A stretch of 64,000 bases of DNA. Origin: Bradyrhizobium sp. WSM471. Its GTDB lineage: Bacteria > Pseudomonadota > Alphaproteobacteria > Rhizobiales > Xanthobacteraceae. The stretch is taken from positions 5,580,001-5,644,000 of the forward strand of contig NZ_CM001442.1 in the NCBI RefSeq assembly GCF_000244915.1, given 5' to 3'. The stretch's first letter is position 1. Each line of letters opens with the position of its first letter. Shown in pieces: positions 45,524 to 54,095 of the stretch. The notes beneath the pieces are model-generated. The model saw only the letters and a list, made by a program, of their open reading frames with translations. It was not told where the DNA came from and searched no databases. Made by a program: the position numbers and the translations under genes.

Positions 45524-47242
45524 ATGCGTCGCCTGCTCGTCGCGCTCTGCCTGCTCGCCGCAACCCTGTGGTCGGCGCCCGCTTTTGCGCAGGCGCGCAA
45601 CCAGCTTGGGCCGCTCTGCACCACCGACACCACGCCGGCAGACCAGATGATCGACGCCTGCAGCAAGATCATCGCGCTGAAGGTGTTCAAAGGCGAGCAG
45701 CTCGCGACGGTCTACTTCTGGCGCGCGGTGGGCTGGAATAAGAAGGGCGATTACGCCAAGGTCATCACTGACGCCACGGAAGCGGTTCGGCTCCATCCGA
45801 GCCAGGCAGTCTACAACCTGCGCGGCTCGGCGTATTACGACAAAGGCGACTACGAGATCGCGGTCGCTGATTTCGACGATGCGCTGAAGCTTGGCCCGCC
45901 TGATGGCACCATCTTCCACAACCGCGGCAATGCCTGGCGCGGCAAAGGCGATTACGCCAAGGCGATCGCCGACTACGACATGTCGATCAAGGCCAATCCA
46001 AGATCGGCGTTCTCGTTCCAGAACCGCGGTATCGCGAAGGAGGCACTTGGCGATCTCGACGGCGCGCTGGCCGACATCAACCAGGCGATCCGGCTCGACC
46101 CGACACTGCCGCAGCCGCTGATCAACCGGACCGCGATCTGGCGTGTCAGAGGCGATTACGATCGCGCGATTGCCGACGGCAGCGATGCGATCCGGCTCGC
46201 GAAGGAAAACCCGCCCGTCAATATCATGACGCCGCCGAACAGCGTGCTGATCTCGGGCTACACCCATCGCGCGCTGGCCTATGAGGCGAAAGGCGATTAC
46301 GCGCACGCGAGCGACGACTACAAGGCCACGCTGGCGATCGCGGCGTCCGATGCCGGCAGCAAGGCCAATCAAGCCACCGCAAAGGTGCGGCTGTCGCTGA
46401 TCACCGACGCAAGCGCACCGATCCCGCGCGATGCGCCGTCACCGACGACCGAGCCGGCAAACGCACCGGCTCCCCAGCAGACCGGTGCCGCGCCGCCCGC
46501 CTCGCCTGCCCCGGCCGCGCGCGGCACGCGCATGGCGCTGATCATCGGCAACGGCGCCTATGCGCATGTCAAGGCGCTGCCCAATCCGCCCAATGACGCG
46601 CGCGCCGTTGCCAGGGCCTTGCGCGATATCGGCTTCACTGTATCAGAAGGCGTCGATCTCGACCGCGCGGCGATGCAGAAGATGACGCGTGACTTCTTGC
46701 GGGAAGCGGCGCGGGCGCAGGTCGTAGTGGTCTACTATGCGGGCCACGGCGTGCAGGTCGACGGCCGCAACTATCTCATTCCCGTCGACGTCGAACTCAA
46801 GCCGGGCGCGAGGATGACGGACGCGATGATCGACATGGACACGATCATGGCCGGCCTCGACGACCAGGTCCGCACCAACATTTTGATCTTCGATGCCTGT
46901 CGCAATAATCCGATGGCACAGCAGGTCGCATCAGCCGGCACCAACCGCGCCATCGAAGCTGCCTCGGGCCTCGCAGCGCCAACGAGCCTGGGCGCCGGCG
47001 CGACGCTCGGCGCCGGCACGCTGATCGCTTTCGCCACTGCGCCGGGACAGGTCGCGCTCGACGGCGAAGGTGCCAACTCGCCGTTCTCCGCCGCGCTCTC
47101 CCGCCATCTCGGCACGCCCGGCCTGGAAGTGCAGCAGATGCTGACACGTGTGCGGGCGGAGGTGGTGTCAACCACGAAAAACAAGCAGGTGCCGTGGTCG
47201 AACTCGTCGCTGCTGGGAGAGGTTTATCTGGCGGAGAAGTGA
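45524..47242 (+). CDS. TPR-repeat caspase-like (peptidase C14) protein
   Basis: A 572-residue exported protein: signal peptide (1-23, ending AFAQA), then about six TPR units (roughly 60-290, recurring KGDYAKAIADYD), a Pro/Ala-rich linker (about 300-332) and a C-terminal caspase fold beginning RMALIIGNGAYAHV. The catalytic dyad is His408 (YYAGHG) and Cys459 (DACRNNP), both intact. TPR units suggest binding of a protein partner in the periplasm. It is divergent from the HTH-methyltransferase gene, with 174 bp between them, and is related in its C-terminal half to the gene at the left window edge. Confidence 0.88.
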   Translation: MRRLLVALCLLAATLWSAPAFAQARNQLGPLCTTDTTPADQMIDACSKIIALKVFKGEQLATVYFWRAVGWNKKGDYAKVITDATEAVRLHPSQAVYNLRGSAYYDKGDYEIAVADFDDALKLGPPDGTIFHNRGNAWRGKGDYAKAIADYDMSIKANPRSAFSFQNRGIAKEALGDLDGALADINQAIRLDPTLPQPLINRTAIWRVRGDYDRAIADGSDAIRLAKENPPVNIMTPPNSVLISGYTHRALAYEAKGDYAHASDDYKATLAIAASDAGSKANQATAKVRLSLITDASAPIPRDAPSPTTEPANAPAPQQTGAAPPASPAPAARGTRMALIIGNGAYAHVKALPNPPNDARAVARALRDIGFTVSEGVDLDRAAMQKMTRDFLREAARAQVVVVYYAGHGVQVDGRNYLIPVDVELKPGARMTDAMIDMDTIMAGLDDQVRTNILIFDACRNNPMAQQVASAGTNRAIEAASGLAAPTSLGAGATLGAGTLIAFATAPGQVALDGEGANSPFSAALSRHLGTPGLEVQQMLTRVRAEVVSTTKNKQVPWSNSSLLGEVYLAEK

Positions 47243-47264
47243 GGGGCGCGTGCCTCACCCTCAG

Positions 47265-47368
47265 CTGTCATCGCCCGGCTTGACCGGGCGATCCAGTACG
47301 CCGAGAAGTCAGCGATTCTCCGAGAAGCCGCGGCGTACTGGATTCCCCGCCTTCGCAGGGAATGACAG
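47265..47368. repeat. Inverted-repeat element, CTGTCAT-ended family
   Basis: A 104-bp element with ends CTGTCAT and ATGACAG and inner arms ATCCAGTACGCC and GGCGTACTGGAT. It lies between the TPR-caspase gene and the MetE-like gene, whose transcripts converge here, so it may also act as a terminator-like structure. Confidence 0.7.
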
Positions 47369-47383
47369 TGAGCGAGTAGAGCC

Positions 47384-48502
47384 TTATTGGCCCCACACTT
47401 CCTTCGCGATCTCCACGGCGAGGCCGAGCTTGGCCCACTGCTCCTCTTCGGAGAGGACGTTGCCCTCCTCCGTCGAGGCGAAACCGCACTGCGGGGAGAG
47501 TGCGAGCTGCTCCAGCGGGGCGAACTTGGCGGCTTCCTCGAGACGGCGCTTGATATCATCCCTCTTCTCGAGCTCACCGAATTTCGAGGTGATGACGCCG
47601 ACCACGACGACCTTGTTACCCTTGGGCAGGAAGCGCAGCGGCTCGAAGCCACCGGCACGGTCGCTGTCGTATTCGAGGAAATAGCCGTCGTAATTGGTGC
47701 CGGCGAGCATGGTCTCGGCAACCGGCTCGTAGCCGCCTGACGAAATCCAGGTCGAACGGAAATTTCCGCGGCAGACATGCGTCGTCACCACCATGTCGGC
47801 GGGCTTCTCGGCCAGCGCGTAGTTGATGACGCGCGCATAGATCTGCTGGAGACCGTCGGGATTGTCGCCCCGCTCGCGCGCCTTCTGCAATTCGTCCGGC
47901 GAGCAGAGATAGGCCCACACGGTGTCGTCGAACTGGAGATAGCGGCAGCCGGCGTCGTAGAACGCCTTCACCGCCTTGCGGTAGGTCTTGCCGAGGTCTT
48001 CGTAGAAGGCATCGAGATCCGGATAGACGTCCTTGGAGATCGCCTTGCGGCCGCCGCGGAAGTGCAGCACCGCCGGCGACGGGATCGTCATCTTGGCGGT
48101 GACATGAGCCTGGTCGGCGACCTTCTTCAGGAAGCGGAAGTGATCCAGCATCGGATGGTCATCTGGGAAGTCGAGCTTTCCGATCACCCGCACCGCATCA
48201 TGCCGCGTCTCGACGCCCGCGAACTGGATGCCGGTGTCGGGGTGGAACATTTCGCAGCCGGTGAGCTTGGCCAGGAAGTCGAAATGCCACCAGGAGCGGC
48301 GGAATTCGCCGTCGGTCGCGAGCTTCAGGCCGAGCGAGGCCTGTTTATGCACGACCTTCTCGATCTCCATGTCCTCGATCTTGCGCAGATCGTCGGCTGA
48401 GATCTCGCCCTTCTCCAGCCTGGCGCGGGCTTCCTTGATCTTGGCGGGGCGCAGGAGACTGCCGACCTCGTCGGCGCGGAAGGGGGCTTTGGTTCGCTGC
48501 AT
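47384..48502 (-). CDS. MetE C-terminal-domain methionine synthase-like protein
   Basis: A 372-residue cobalamin-independent methyltransferase made of the MetE catalytic barrel only, as in YxjG/YxjH-type and archaeal MetE proteins. Zinc-ligand candidates are in THVCRGNF and LSPQCGFAS, and DEVGSLLRP opens the domain. It probably transfers a methyl group to homocysteine, but the methyl donor may not be methyl-tetrahydrofolate. GGGAG stands eight bases before the ATG. It starts 20 bp after livF and is therefore likely the last gene of the Liv transporter operon. Confidence 0.85.
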   Translation of the reverse strand: MQRTKAPFRADEVGSLLRPAKIKEARARLEKGEISADDLRKIEDMEIEKVVHKQASLGLKLATDGEFRRSWWHFDFLAKLTGCEMFHPDTGIQFAGVETRHDAVRVIGKLDFPDDHPMLDHFRFLKKVADQAHVTAKMTIPSPAVLHFRGGRKAISKDVYPDLDAFYEDLGKTYRKAVKAFYDAGCRYLQFDDTVWAYLCSPDELQKARERGDNPDGLQQIYARVINYALAEKPADMVVTTHVCRGNFRSTWISSGGYEPVAETMLAGTNYDGYFLEYDSDRAGGFEPLRFLPKGNKVVVVGVITSKFGELEKRDDIKRRLEEAAKFAPLEQLALSPQCGFASTEEGNVLSEEEQWAKLGLAVEIAKEVWGQ

Positions 48503-48522
48503 TCTTAACTCCCGTGAATTTT

Positions 48523-49239
48523 TTAGTGGGCCGCCGCCCCTGCAACGCCGAGGTGGCGCTCGAGGACCGACGGGTCGGCTTTCAGCGCGGCGCTCGGGGC
48601 GTCGTGGACGATCGTTCCGCGCTCCAATATCACAACACGGTCGGCCAGCCCCAGAATCTTTTGGGCATTCTGCTCGACGATGATCGAGCAGATGCCGCCC
48701 GCCCGCGTGATGGTCCGGATCGCCTTCAAGAGCTCCTCGACGATGATGGGGGCAAGGCCCTCGGTCGGCTCGTCCAGGAGAAGCACTTTCGGATTGAGGG
48801 TCAGCGCGCGGCCGATTGCCAGCATCTGCTGCTCACCGCCGGAGAGCTGGTTGCCAAAATTGCTCCGCCGCTCCTTCAACCGCGGGAACATCTCGTAGAC
48901 TCTCTCGACGGTCCAGGGACCGGGCTGGGCCACTGCTGACATATTCTCCTCCACCGTGAGCGAGCGGAAGATATTGCGCTCCTGCGGCACCCAGCCGATC
49001 CCGGCACGCGCCCGCTGGTCGGGCCGCAAGGTCGTGACGTCGGTGCCAGCCAGCCCGACAGTGCCGGAGAAGCGACGGGTGACGCCGACGATCGAGTTGA
49101 TCAGGGTGGTCTTGCCGGTGCCGTTGCGCCCCAAAAGTGCCAGCACCTGGCCTTCGGCGAGACGCAGGGACATGCTCGGCAGCACCACGGCCTCGCCGTA
49201 GCCGGCGCGAAGCGAGTCGATCGCGAGCAGGTCAGACAT
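48523..49239 (-). CDS. livF: Liv-type ABC transporter ATP-binding protein
   Basis: A 238-residue ATPase of the LivF type. Walker A is GRNGTGKTT (37-45), the signature is LSGGEQQM and Walker B is KVLLLDEPTEGLAP. It pairs with LivG to drive uptake through LivH/LivM. The first codons overlap the end of livG by 8 bp. Confidence 0.93.
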   Translation of the reverse strand: MSDLLAIDSLRAGYGEAVVLPSMSLRLAEGQVLALLGRNGTGKTTLINSIVGVTRRFSGTVGLAGTDVTTLRPDQRARAGIGWVPQERNIFRSLTVEENMSAVAQPGPWTVERVYEMFPRLKERRSNFGNQLSGGEQQMLAIGRALTLNPKVLLLDEPTEGLAPIIVEELLKAIRTITRAGGICSIIVEQNAQKILGLADRVVILERGTIVHDAPSAALKADPSVLERHLGVAGAAAH

Positions 49240-49987
49240 TGACCGCCTCCTCGCCGAGATAGACCGCCTTGACCTGCGGGTCGCGCGCGACCTGCTCGGG
49301 CGGGCCTTCGGTGAGCAGCGCGCCGGAGACCAGGACAGAGATGCGGTCGGCGAAGGAGAACACGAGGTCCATGTCGTGCTCGATCAGCAGCACGGTCACG
49401 TCGCGCGGCAGGCTGCCCACGACGGCGAGGATGTCGTGGCGCTCGCTCTCGGGCACGCCGGCGGCGGGCTCGTCCAGCAGCAGCACGCGCGGCTTGGCGG
49501 CGATCGCCACCGCAATCTCGAGCAGGCGCTGCTTGCCATAAGGCAGCGTCACGGTCTGCTCGTTCATGACGTCGAGCAGGTGGAAACGCGTGAGGAGGTC
49601 GGCGATCTCGCCGTTGACGTCGCTGCGCGTGCCCATCCGCCGCCACCAGTCGCCGCCATGACCGAGGCGCTCGGAAACAGCGAGACCGATGGTTTCGAGC
49701 GGGGTCAGGTCGGGATAGAGCTGGTTGATCTGGAAGGTGCGCGACAAGCCGCGCAACACGCGCTTGTGCACGGGCAGATCGGTGATGTCCTGGCCTTCGA
49801 GCAGGATACGGCCCGAGTTCGGCTTGAGCACGCCGGTAAGCTGGTTGATCACCGTGGTCTTGCCGGCGCCGTTCGGGCCGATCAGCGCGTGGCGGGCGCC
49901 TTGTTCGATTTTGAGCGACAAGTCGCGGGTGACACGCAGACCGCCGAATTGCTTTTCGAGATTCTGGGTTTCGAGCGCGATGGTCAT
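49232..49987 (-). CDS. livG: Liv-type ABC transporter ATP-binding protein
   Basis: A 251-residue ATPase of the LivG type. Walker A is GPNGAGKTT (37-45) and Walker B is RVLLLDEPAAGVPESE. The signature region LPYGKQRLLEIA is the LivG variant of LSGGQ. The ATG at 49987 overlaps the livM stop (ATGA), so longer upstream frames are rejected. Confidence 0.93.
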   Translation of the reverse strand: MTIALETQNLEKQFGGLRVTRDLSLKIEQGARHALIGPNGAGKTTVINQLTGVLKPNSGRILLEGQDITDLPVHKRVLRGLSRTFQINQLYPDLTPLETIGLAVSERLGHGGDWWRRMGTRSDVNGEIADLLTRFHLLDVMNEQTVTLPYGKQRLLEIAVAIAAKPRVLLLDEPAAGVPESERHDILAVVGSLPRDVTVLLIEHDMDLVFSFADRISVLVSGALLTEGPPEQVARDPQVKAVYLGEEAVNV

Positions 49988-51012
49988 GCGTCGCTCTCCG
50001 GCACGGCGACGACGGCCTTGCGCCCGGCTATCTGCCTGATGACCAGATTGGGCACATAGAGCATCCAGCGATGCAGGCGCTGGCGGCCAACCAGGACGAT
50101 CACGACCAGCACGAGCCCGATCCAGAACTGCCAATATTGCGGAGTGATGGTCGAGAACAATTCCTGCAGCATGCGAAACAGCACTGCGCCAATCAGCCCG
50201 CCGTAGAGATAGCCGGTGCCGCCGATCACGAGCACCAGCATCAGGTCCGCCGAGCGCTCGAAGGAGAACACGTCGAGCGAGGCGATCGCGGTGGTCTGGG
50301 TGAACAGCGCGCCTGCGATGCCGGCATAGAACGCTGCGAGCGTGTAGATGGCAATCAGCCGACGGTTGACGGGGATGCCGATAGCCGCCGCGCGCAGCGG
50401 GTTGTTCTTGATCGCGCGCAATGACAGCCCGAAAGGCGAGTGCACGACCCGGCGAGCGAACAGGAACAACAGGAACAGAACGGCGAGCGAATAGAAGAAC
50501 CCGGTCTTGCCGAACATGTCGAACGGGATCTGGCCGAAGATCGGCTGCATCTCGATACCCTGCAGACCGTCGGTGCCACCGGTGATGTTGGAGAAGCGTT
50601 CGGCCAGCGCCTCAAGCAACAACGCGATGCCGAGCGTCACCATCAGCCGCGTCAGGTCGACGCCGCGGATCACCAGGAAGCTGGTGGCGAAGCCGAGCAC
50701 CATCGCGACAAGGCCGGCGACGACAAGCGCAAGCACGGGCTCGTTGATGATCCCGTGCAGCGCAAGAAGCCCGGCGGCGTAAGCGCCGACGCCGAAGAAG
50801 GCGGCATGGCCGAGCGAGACGATGCCGGCGTAGCCGAGGATCAGGTCGAGCGACATCGCAAACAGCGCGAGCCGCAAGATATCCGTCATGATCAAATAAC
50901 GCGTCGGAAATACGAAGCCGCAGGCCAGCACGATCAGCCAGAAAGCGGCCTCGCCGTAGTGCCAACGGGCCTGGCGCTGGGCGTGATAACCGACGTCGGA
51001 AGAAGCGTTCAT
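49984..51012 (-). CDS. livM: Liv-type ABC transporter permease
   Basis: A 342-residue membrane protein with eight to ten helices. The family phrases LGYAGIVSLGHAAFFGVGAYAAG and IKNNPLRAAAIGI are present. The Met at 51012 starts with a hydrophilic 20-residue segment before the first helix. It lies 8 bp after livH. Together with LivH it forms the transmembrane channel. Confidence 0.92.
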   Translation of the reverse strand: MNASSDVGYHAQRQARWHYGEAAFWLIVLACGFVFPTRYLIMTDILRLALFAMSLDLILGYAGIVSLGHAAFFGVGAYAAGLLALHGIINEPVLALVVAGLVAMVLGFATSFLVIRGVDLTRLMVTLGIALLLEALAERFSNITGGTDGLQGIEMQPIFGQIPFDMFGKTGFFYSLAVLFLLFLFARRVVHSPFGLSLRAIKNNPLRAAAIGIPVNRRLIAIYTLAAFYAGIAGALFTQTTAIASLDVFSFERSADLMLVLVIGGTGYLYGGLIGAVLFRMLQELFSTITPQYWQFWIGLVLVVIVLVGRQRLHRWMLYVPNLVIRQIAGRKAVVAVPESDA

Positions 51013-51020
51013 CGGCGAAC

Positions 51021-51890
51021 TCAACGCGCGGCCGTGCGGCCGAACAGACCGTTCGGGCGCCAGATCAGGATCACGATCATCATGGTGTAGATCACGAAAG
51101 GTCCCATCTTCGGGACGTAATATTTGCCGGCGACGTCGCCGATGCCGAGCAGCAGCGAGGCCAGAAACGGGCCGGTGATCGAGGACGAGCCGCCGACGGT
51201 GACCACGATCAGGAAGTAGATCATGAACTTCAGCGGAAAGTACGGGTCGAGGCCGAGGATCTCGGCGCTCAGCGCGCCGCCGAGACCGGCCAGGCCGCAG
51301 CCAAAGGCAAATGTGAAGGCGAACACCTGCGGCACGTTGATGCCGAGGCCGCTCGCGGCGCGGGGATCGTCGACCGCGGCGCGCAGACGGCTGCCGAACC
51401 GCGTCTTGGCCAGCACCATCTGGAGACCGATGGTGAGCAGCCCGCAGATGACGATGATCATCAGCCGGTAGCGGCCGATGCCGACGCCGAACACGTCGAA
51501 CTGGCCCTGGAGCGCGGCCGGCAGGTTGATGAAGACCCGCGACGAGCCCTGGATGTAATCGACTGCCGCGACCGACATGAAAGTCAGGCCGATCGTGAAC
51601 AGCACCTGATCGAGATGGCTGCGCGCATAGAGGTGTCGGTACAGCGTGCGCTCGAGCACGATGCCGATCGCAGCAGAGGAGACGAAGGCAAGCGGCAATG
51701 CAGCGAAGAATGGCCAGCCCATCCGGTTGACCAGCACCATGCAGACATAGCCGCCGGCCATGGCGAAGGCGCCATGGGCGAGGTTGACGAAGTTCATCAG
51801 GCCGAGCGTGACCGCGAGCCCGCAAGCCAGCACGAACAGCAGCATGCCGTAGGCAACGCCATCGAACAGGTTGGTGAGAATTGAGGTCAT
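51021..51890 (-). CDS. livH: Liv-type ABC transporter permease
   Basis: A 289-residue membrane protein with about eight helices. It begins GVAYGMLLFVLACGLAVTLGLMNFVNLAHGAFAM, the LivH opening, and has the conserved loop ILGLDPYFPLKFMIYFLIVVTVGG. The gap to livK upstream holds an 80-bp repeat element, so transporter subunits downstream of livK may be expressed at a lower level than the binding protein. Confidence 0.92.
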   Translation of the reverse strand: MTSILTNLFDGVAYGMLLFVLACGLAVTLGLMNFVNLAHGAFAMAGGYVCMVLVNRMGWPFFAALPLAFVSSAAIGIVLERTLYRHLYARSHLDQVLFTIGLTFMSVAAVDYIQGSSRVFINLPAALQGQFDVFGVGIGRYRLMIIVICGLLTIGLQMVLAKTRFGSRLRAAVDDPRAASGLGINVPQVFAFTFAFGCGLAGLGGALSAEILGLDPYFPLKFMIYFLIVVTVGGSSSITGPFLASLLLGIGDVAGKYYVPKMGPFVIYTMMIVILIWRPNGLFGRTAAR

Positions 51891-51910
51891 CGTCTCAGCT
51901 TGGCGTTATC

Positions 51911-51990
51911 GTCATGGCCGGGCTTGTCCCGGCCATCCACGTTCCTGGTTCGGCTCCCGCGTGGATGCCCGGGTCAAGCCCGGGCATGAC
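51911..51990. repeat. Inverted-repeat element, GTCATGGCCGGG family
   Basis: An 80-bp element whose 30-bp arms (starting GTCATGGCCGGGCTTG and ending CAAGCCCGGGCATGAC) are near-perfect reverse complements. It lies in the livK-livH gap and would form a long hairpin in the operon message. Confidence 0.8.
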
Positions 51991-52056
51991 GAGAGTGGCG
52001 GGCGAGATCCCCGATGCGCGGCTAGTGCGCGCTCGGGAATGTCGCGCTTTCGCGTG

Positions 52057-53247
52057 TCACTTCTTGGTCTTGCCTAGATCCTTGACGGCCTCGAAGGTCG
52101 CGAACTCGACGTTGTAGAGCTCGCCGTCAACCTTCTCGACCTTCCGGATGTAGATGTTCTGCACGATGTCGCGGGTCTCGGGGTCGATCGAGATCGGGCC
52201 GCGCGGGCTCTCCCACTTCTGGCCCTTCATGGCTTCGACCAGCTTGGTGCCGTCGGTGTCGCCATTGGTCTTCTTCAACGCTTCGTAGATCAGGTGCATG
52301 CCGTCATAGCCGCTCACCGCCATGAAGCCCGGCCGGTTTCCGTACGCCTTCTTGTAGGCCGCGACGAAATCCTTGTTCATCTGCGAGGGATGCGCGGCCG
52401 AATAGAGGTGCGCGGTGACGGTGCCCAGCACGGCGTCGCCCATGTTGTTGAGGAGGTCGTCGTCGGTCACGTCGCCCGGTCCGATCACCTTGATGCCGGC
52501 CTTGTCGAGCCCGCGTTCGGCATACTGCTTCATGAAGTTGCCGCCCTGGCCGGCCGGCACGAACACGAAGATCGCGTCGGGCTTGGCATCCTTCATACGC
52601 TGGAGGAACGGTGCGAAATCGGGATTGGCAAGCGGCGTCTTCACCTCTTCGACCACCTCACCGCCACCGGCGGTGAAGTTCTGCTTGAAGAAGTTGAGCG
52701 CGTCATTGCCCGGCGCATAGTCCGAGGTCAGCGTCGCCACCTTCTTGATGCCGTTTTTCACCGCCCAGTCGGCGATGATGGTGGAGGACTGCGCCAGCGT
52801 GAAGCTGGTGCGCACGATATAGGGCGAGCGCTCGGTGATGATGGAGGTGCCGGCTGCCATCACGACTTCCGGAATCTTGGCTTGCGTGGCCAGCGGCGCC
52901 GCCGCGAGCGCGGCCGGGGTCACGCCGAAGCCGGCGATGAAATGGACCTTGTCGTTGACGATCAACTCCTGCGCGGCCGTCTTGGTCTTGTCGGGTATCG
53001 CAGCATCGTCCTTGAGGATGATCTCGATTTTCTTGCCGGCGACGGTGTCGCCCTTCTGCTGCATGTAGAGCTTGATCGCGTTCTCGATCTGCTTGCCGGT
53101 CGAGGCCTGGCCGCCGGTCATCGGCAGGATCAGGCCGACCTTGACGCTGTCCTCGGCCTTGGCCGGAGCGACGGCCGCGAGGCCCGCGATGGCGGTAGCT
53201 GTTGCGGCCCAAATAGTCTTGCGAGACAGTTGTTTGCGTTCGAACAT
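52057..53247 (-). CDS. Liv-type periplasmic substrate-binding protein
   Basis: A 396-residue type I periplasmic binding protein. A signal peptide (1-31, ending APAKA) is followed by VKVGLILPMTGGQASTGKQIENAIKL, the usual start of the amino-acid-binding fold. Ligand identity cannot be read from the sequence; the transporter may import amino acids, amides or other small acids. The start at 53247 has GGAGGGA eight bases upstream. It is the first gene of the operon livK-H-M-G-F-MetE-like, and a palindrome at 53488 lies in its upstream region. Confidence 0.92.
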   Translation of the reverse strand: MFERKQLSRKTIWAATATAIAGLAAVAPAKAEDSVKVGLILPMTGGQASTGKQIENAIKLYMQQKGDTVAGKKIEIILKDDAAIPDKTKTAAQELIVNDKVHFIAGFGVTPAALAAAPLATQAKIPEVVMAAGTSIITERSPYIVRTSFTLAQSSTIIADWAVKNGIKKVATLTSDYAPGNDALNFFKQNFTAGGGEVVEEVKTPLANPDFAPFLQRMKDAKPDAIFVFVPAGQGGNFMKQYAERGLDKAGIKVIGPGDVTDDDLLNNMGDAVLGTVTAHLYSAAHPSQMNKDFVAAYKKAYGNRPGFMAVSGYDGMHLIYEALKKTNGDTDGTKLVEAMKGQKWESPRGPISIDPETRDIVQNIYIRKVEKVDGELYNVEFATFEAVKDLGKTKK

Positions 53248-53771
53248 CAGATGTCCCTCCCCTTCATTCCTGATCGCTTGTGCGCCGGACCGAGTGCCCG
53301 GTCCTTGCCTTAAGTCTAGCTCACGCACGCGTGATGTCGCGCGCAACATGGCGTCTTTCGCGCCCTTATTGTCAATCGGACGTTTGGCGACCCTTCGGCG
53401 CAAGCCGAGCGTTCCGATTGCCGACGGCAGATGCGATATCGGGTCACGTCCAGGTAACCCGGGCATCGTGACCGTGATTGCTATCTTTTGTACGATTGTA
53501 CAAATAAAATGGACCTGTCAACGAAAAAGCCCCATCTCGGATGAAGCGACTTTGTCGCGAGCCCTTGCTGCAGTCTAGAAACGCTGCCACCCGGGTGGAT
53601 GGAGGATTTCGTCTTTTGTTTGCAGAATTTGAACATCGGCAGGGTCCCGGGCGTCACATTACGGTATCCCATTACCCACCTCGAATAAGTCTATTTTACC
53701 TTGTTGAAAGCTACTCTCCCGGCGACAGCCTATCTGGCGTCCAACACGACTGACCTCGCGCCCCCCGTACA
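53248..53771. other. Regulatory gap upstream of the Liv operon, no gene seen
   Basis: These 524 bases hold the livK promoter region and the palindrome at 53488-53503, in a noticeably AT-richer part (53480-53720). Open frames such as the one at 53541 have no ribosome-binding site or family resemblance. Confidence 0.55.
53488..53503. promoter_or_regulatory. Palindrome TTGTAC-N4-GTACAA, candidate operator
   Basis: TTGTACGATTGTACAA is a perfect 6-bp inverted repeat around four bases, 241 bases upstream of livK. The T-x-G-T...A-C-x-A form is like sites for GntR/FadR-type repressors. No such regulator gene is in the window. Confidence 0.4.
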
Positions 53772-54056
53772 ATGCCTAGATCCTTCCGTTCCCTCCTGAT
53801 CCTCCTCGCGCTCTCGGCGAGCCTGTCCGGCTGCGGCACCGTCAACGAAAAGCTCTCGTCCGGCATGGGCGACTACGTCCCGCAATGGGCCGGCGGCTTG
53901 CCGGCGGACGCCCCGCCGCGGGCGGGCACGCCGCAATACGATGCCTACATGAAGGAGCGCGAGCGCAAGCGACTGATGCCGGCAGCGGATCGCGAAAAGG
54001 AAGAGCAGGCGCAGAAGGGCGCAACGGGCTCGGCGTCCGGCACCGCGGCGCGTTAA
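53772..54056 (+). CDS. Small lipoprotein
   Basis: A 94-residue protein with a lipoprotein signal peptide. The lipobox is LSGC with Cys21 as the acylated residue. The rest is hydrophilic, with a basic-acidic helix (YMKERERKRLMPAADREKEE) and an Ala/Gly/Ser tail. Small lipoproteins of this kind with a WAGGLPADAPPRAGTPQYDAY-like middle part are common in Bradyrhizobium-type genomes; no function is known to me. Confidence 0.75.
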   Translation: MPRSFRSLLILLALSASLSGCGTVNEKLSSGMGDYVPQWAGGLPADAPPRAGTPQYDAYMKERERKRLMPAADREKEEQAQKGATGSASGTAAR

Positions 54057-54066
54057 GTTGCGCCCC

Positions 54067-54084
54067 CTCGCCGCTTGCGGCGAG
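54067..54084. terminator. Hairpin between the lipoprotein gene and purU
   Basis: A perfect 8-bp stem (CTCGCCGC / GCGGCGAG) with a two-base spacer lies between two convergent genes. No T-tract follows, so it may be a fragment of the C-rich repeat family rather than a true terminator. Confidence 0.4.
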
Positions 54085-54095
54085 AGCGAAGCAAA

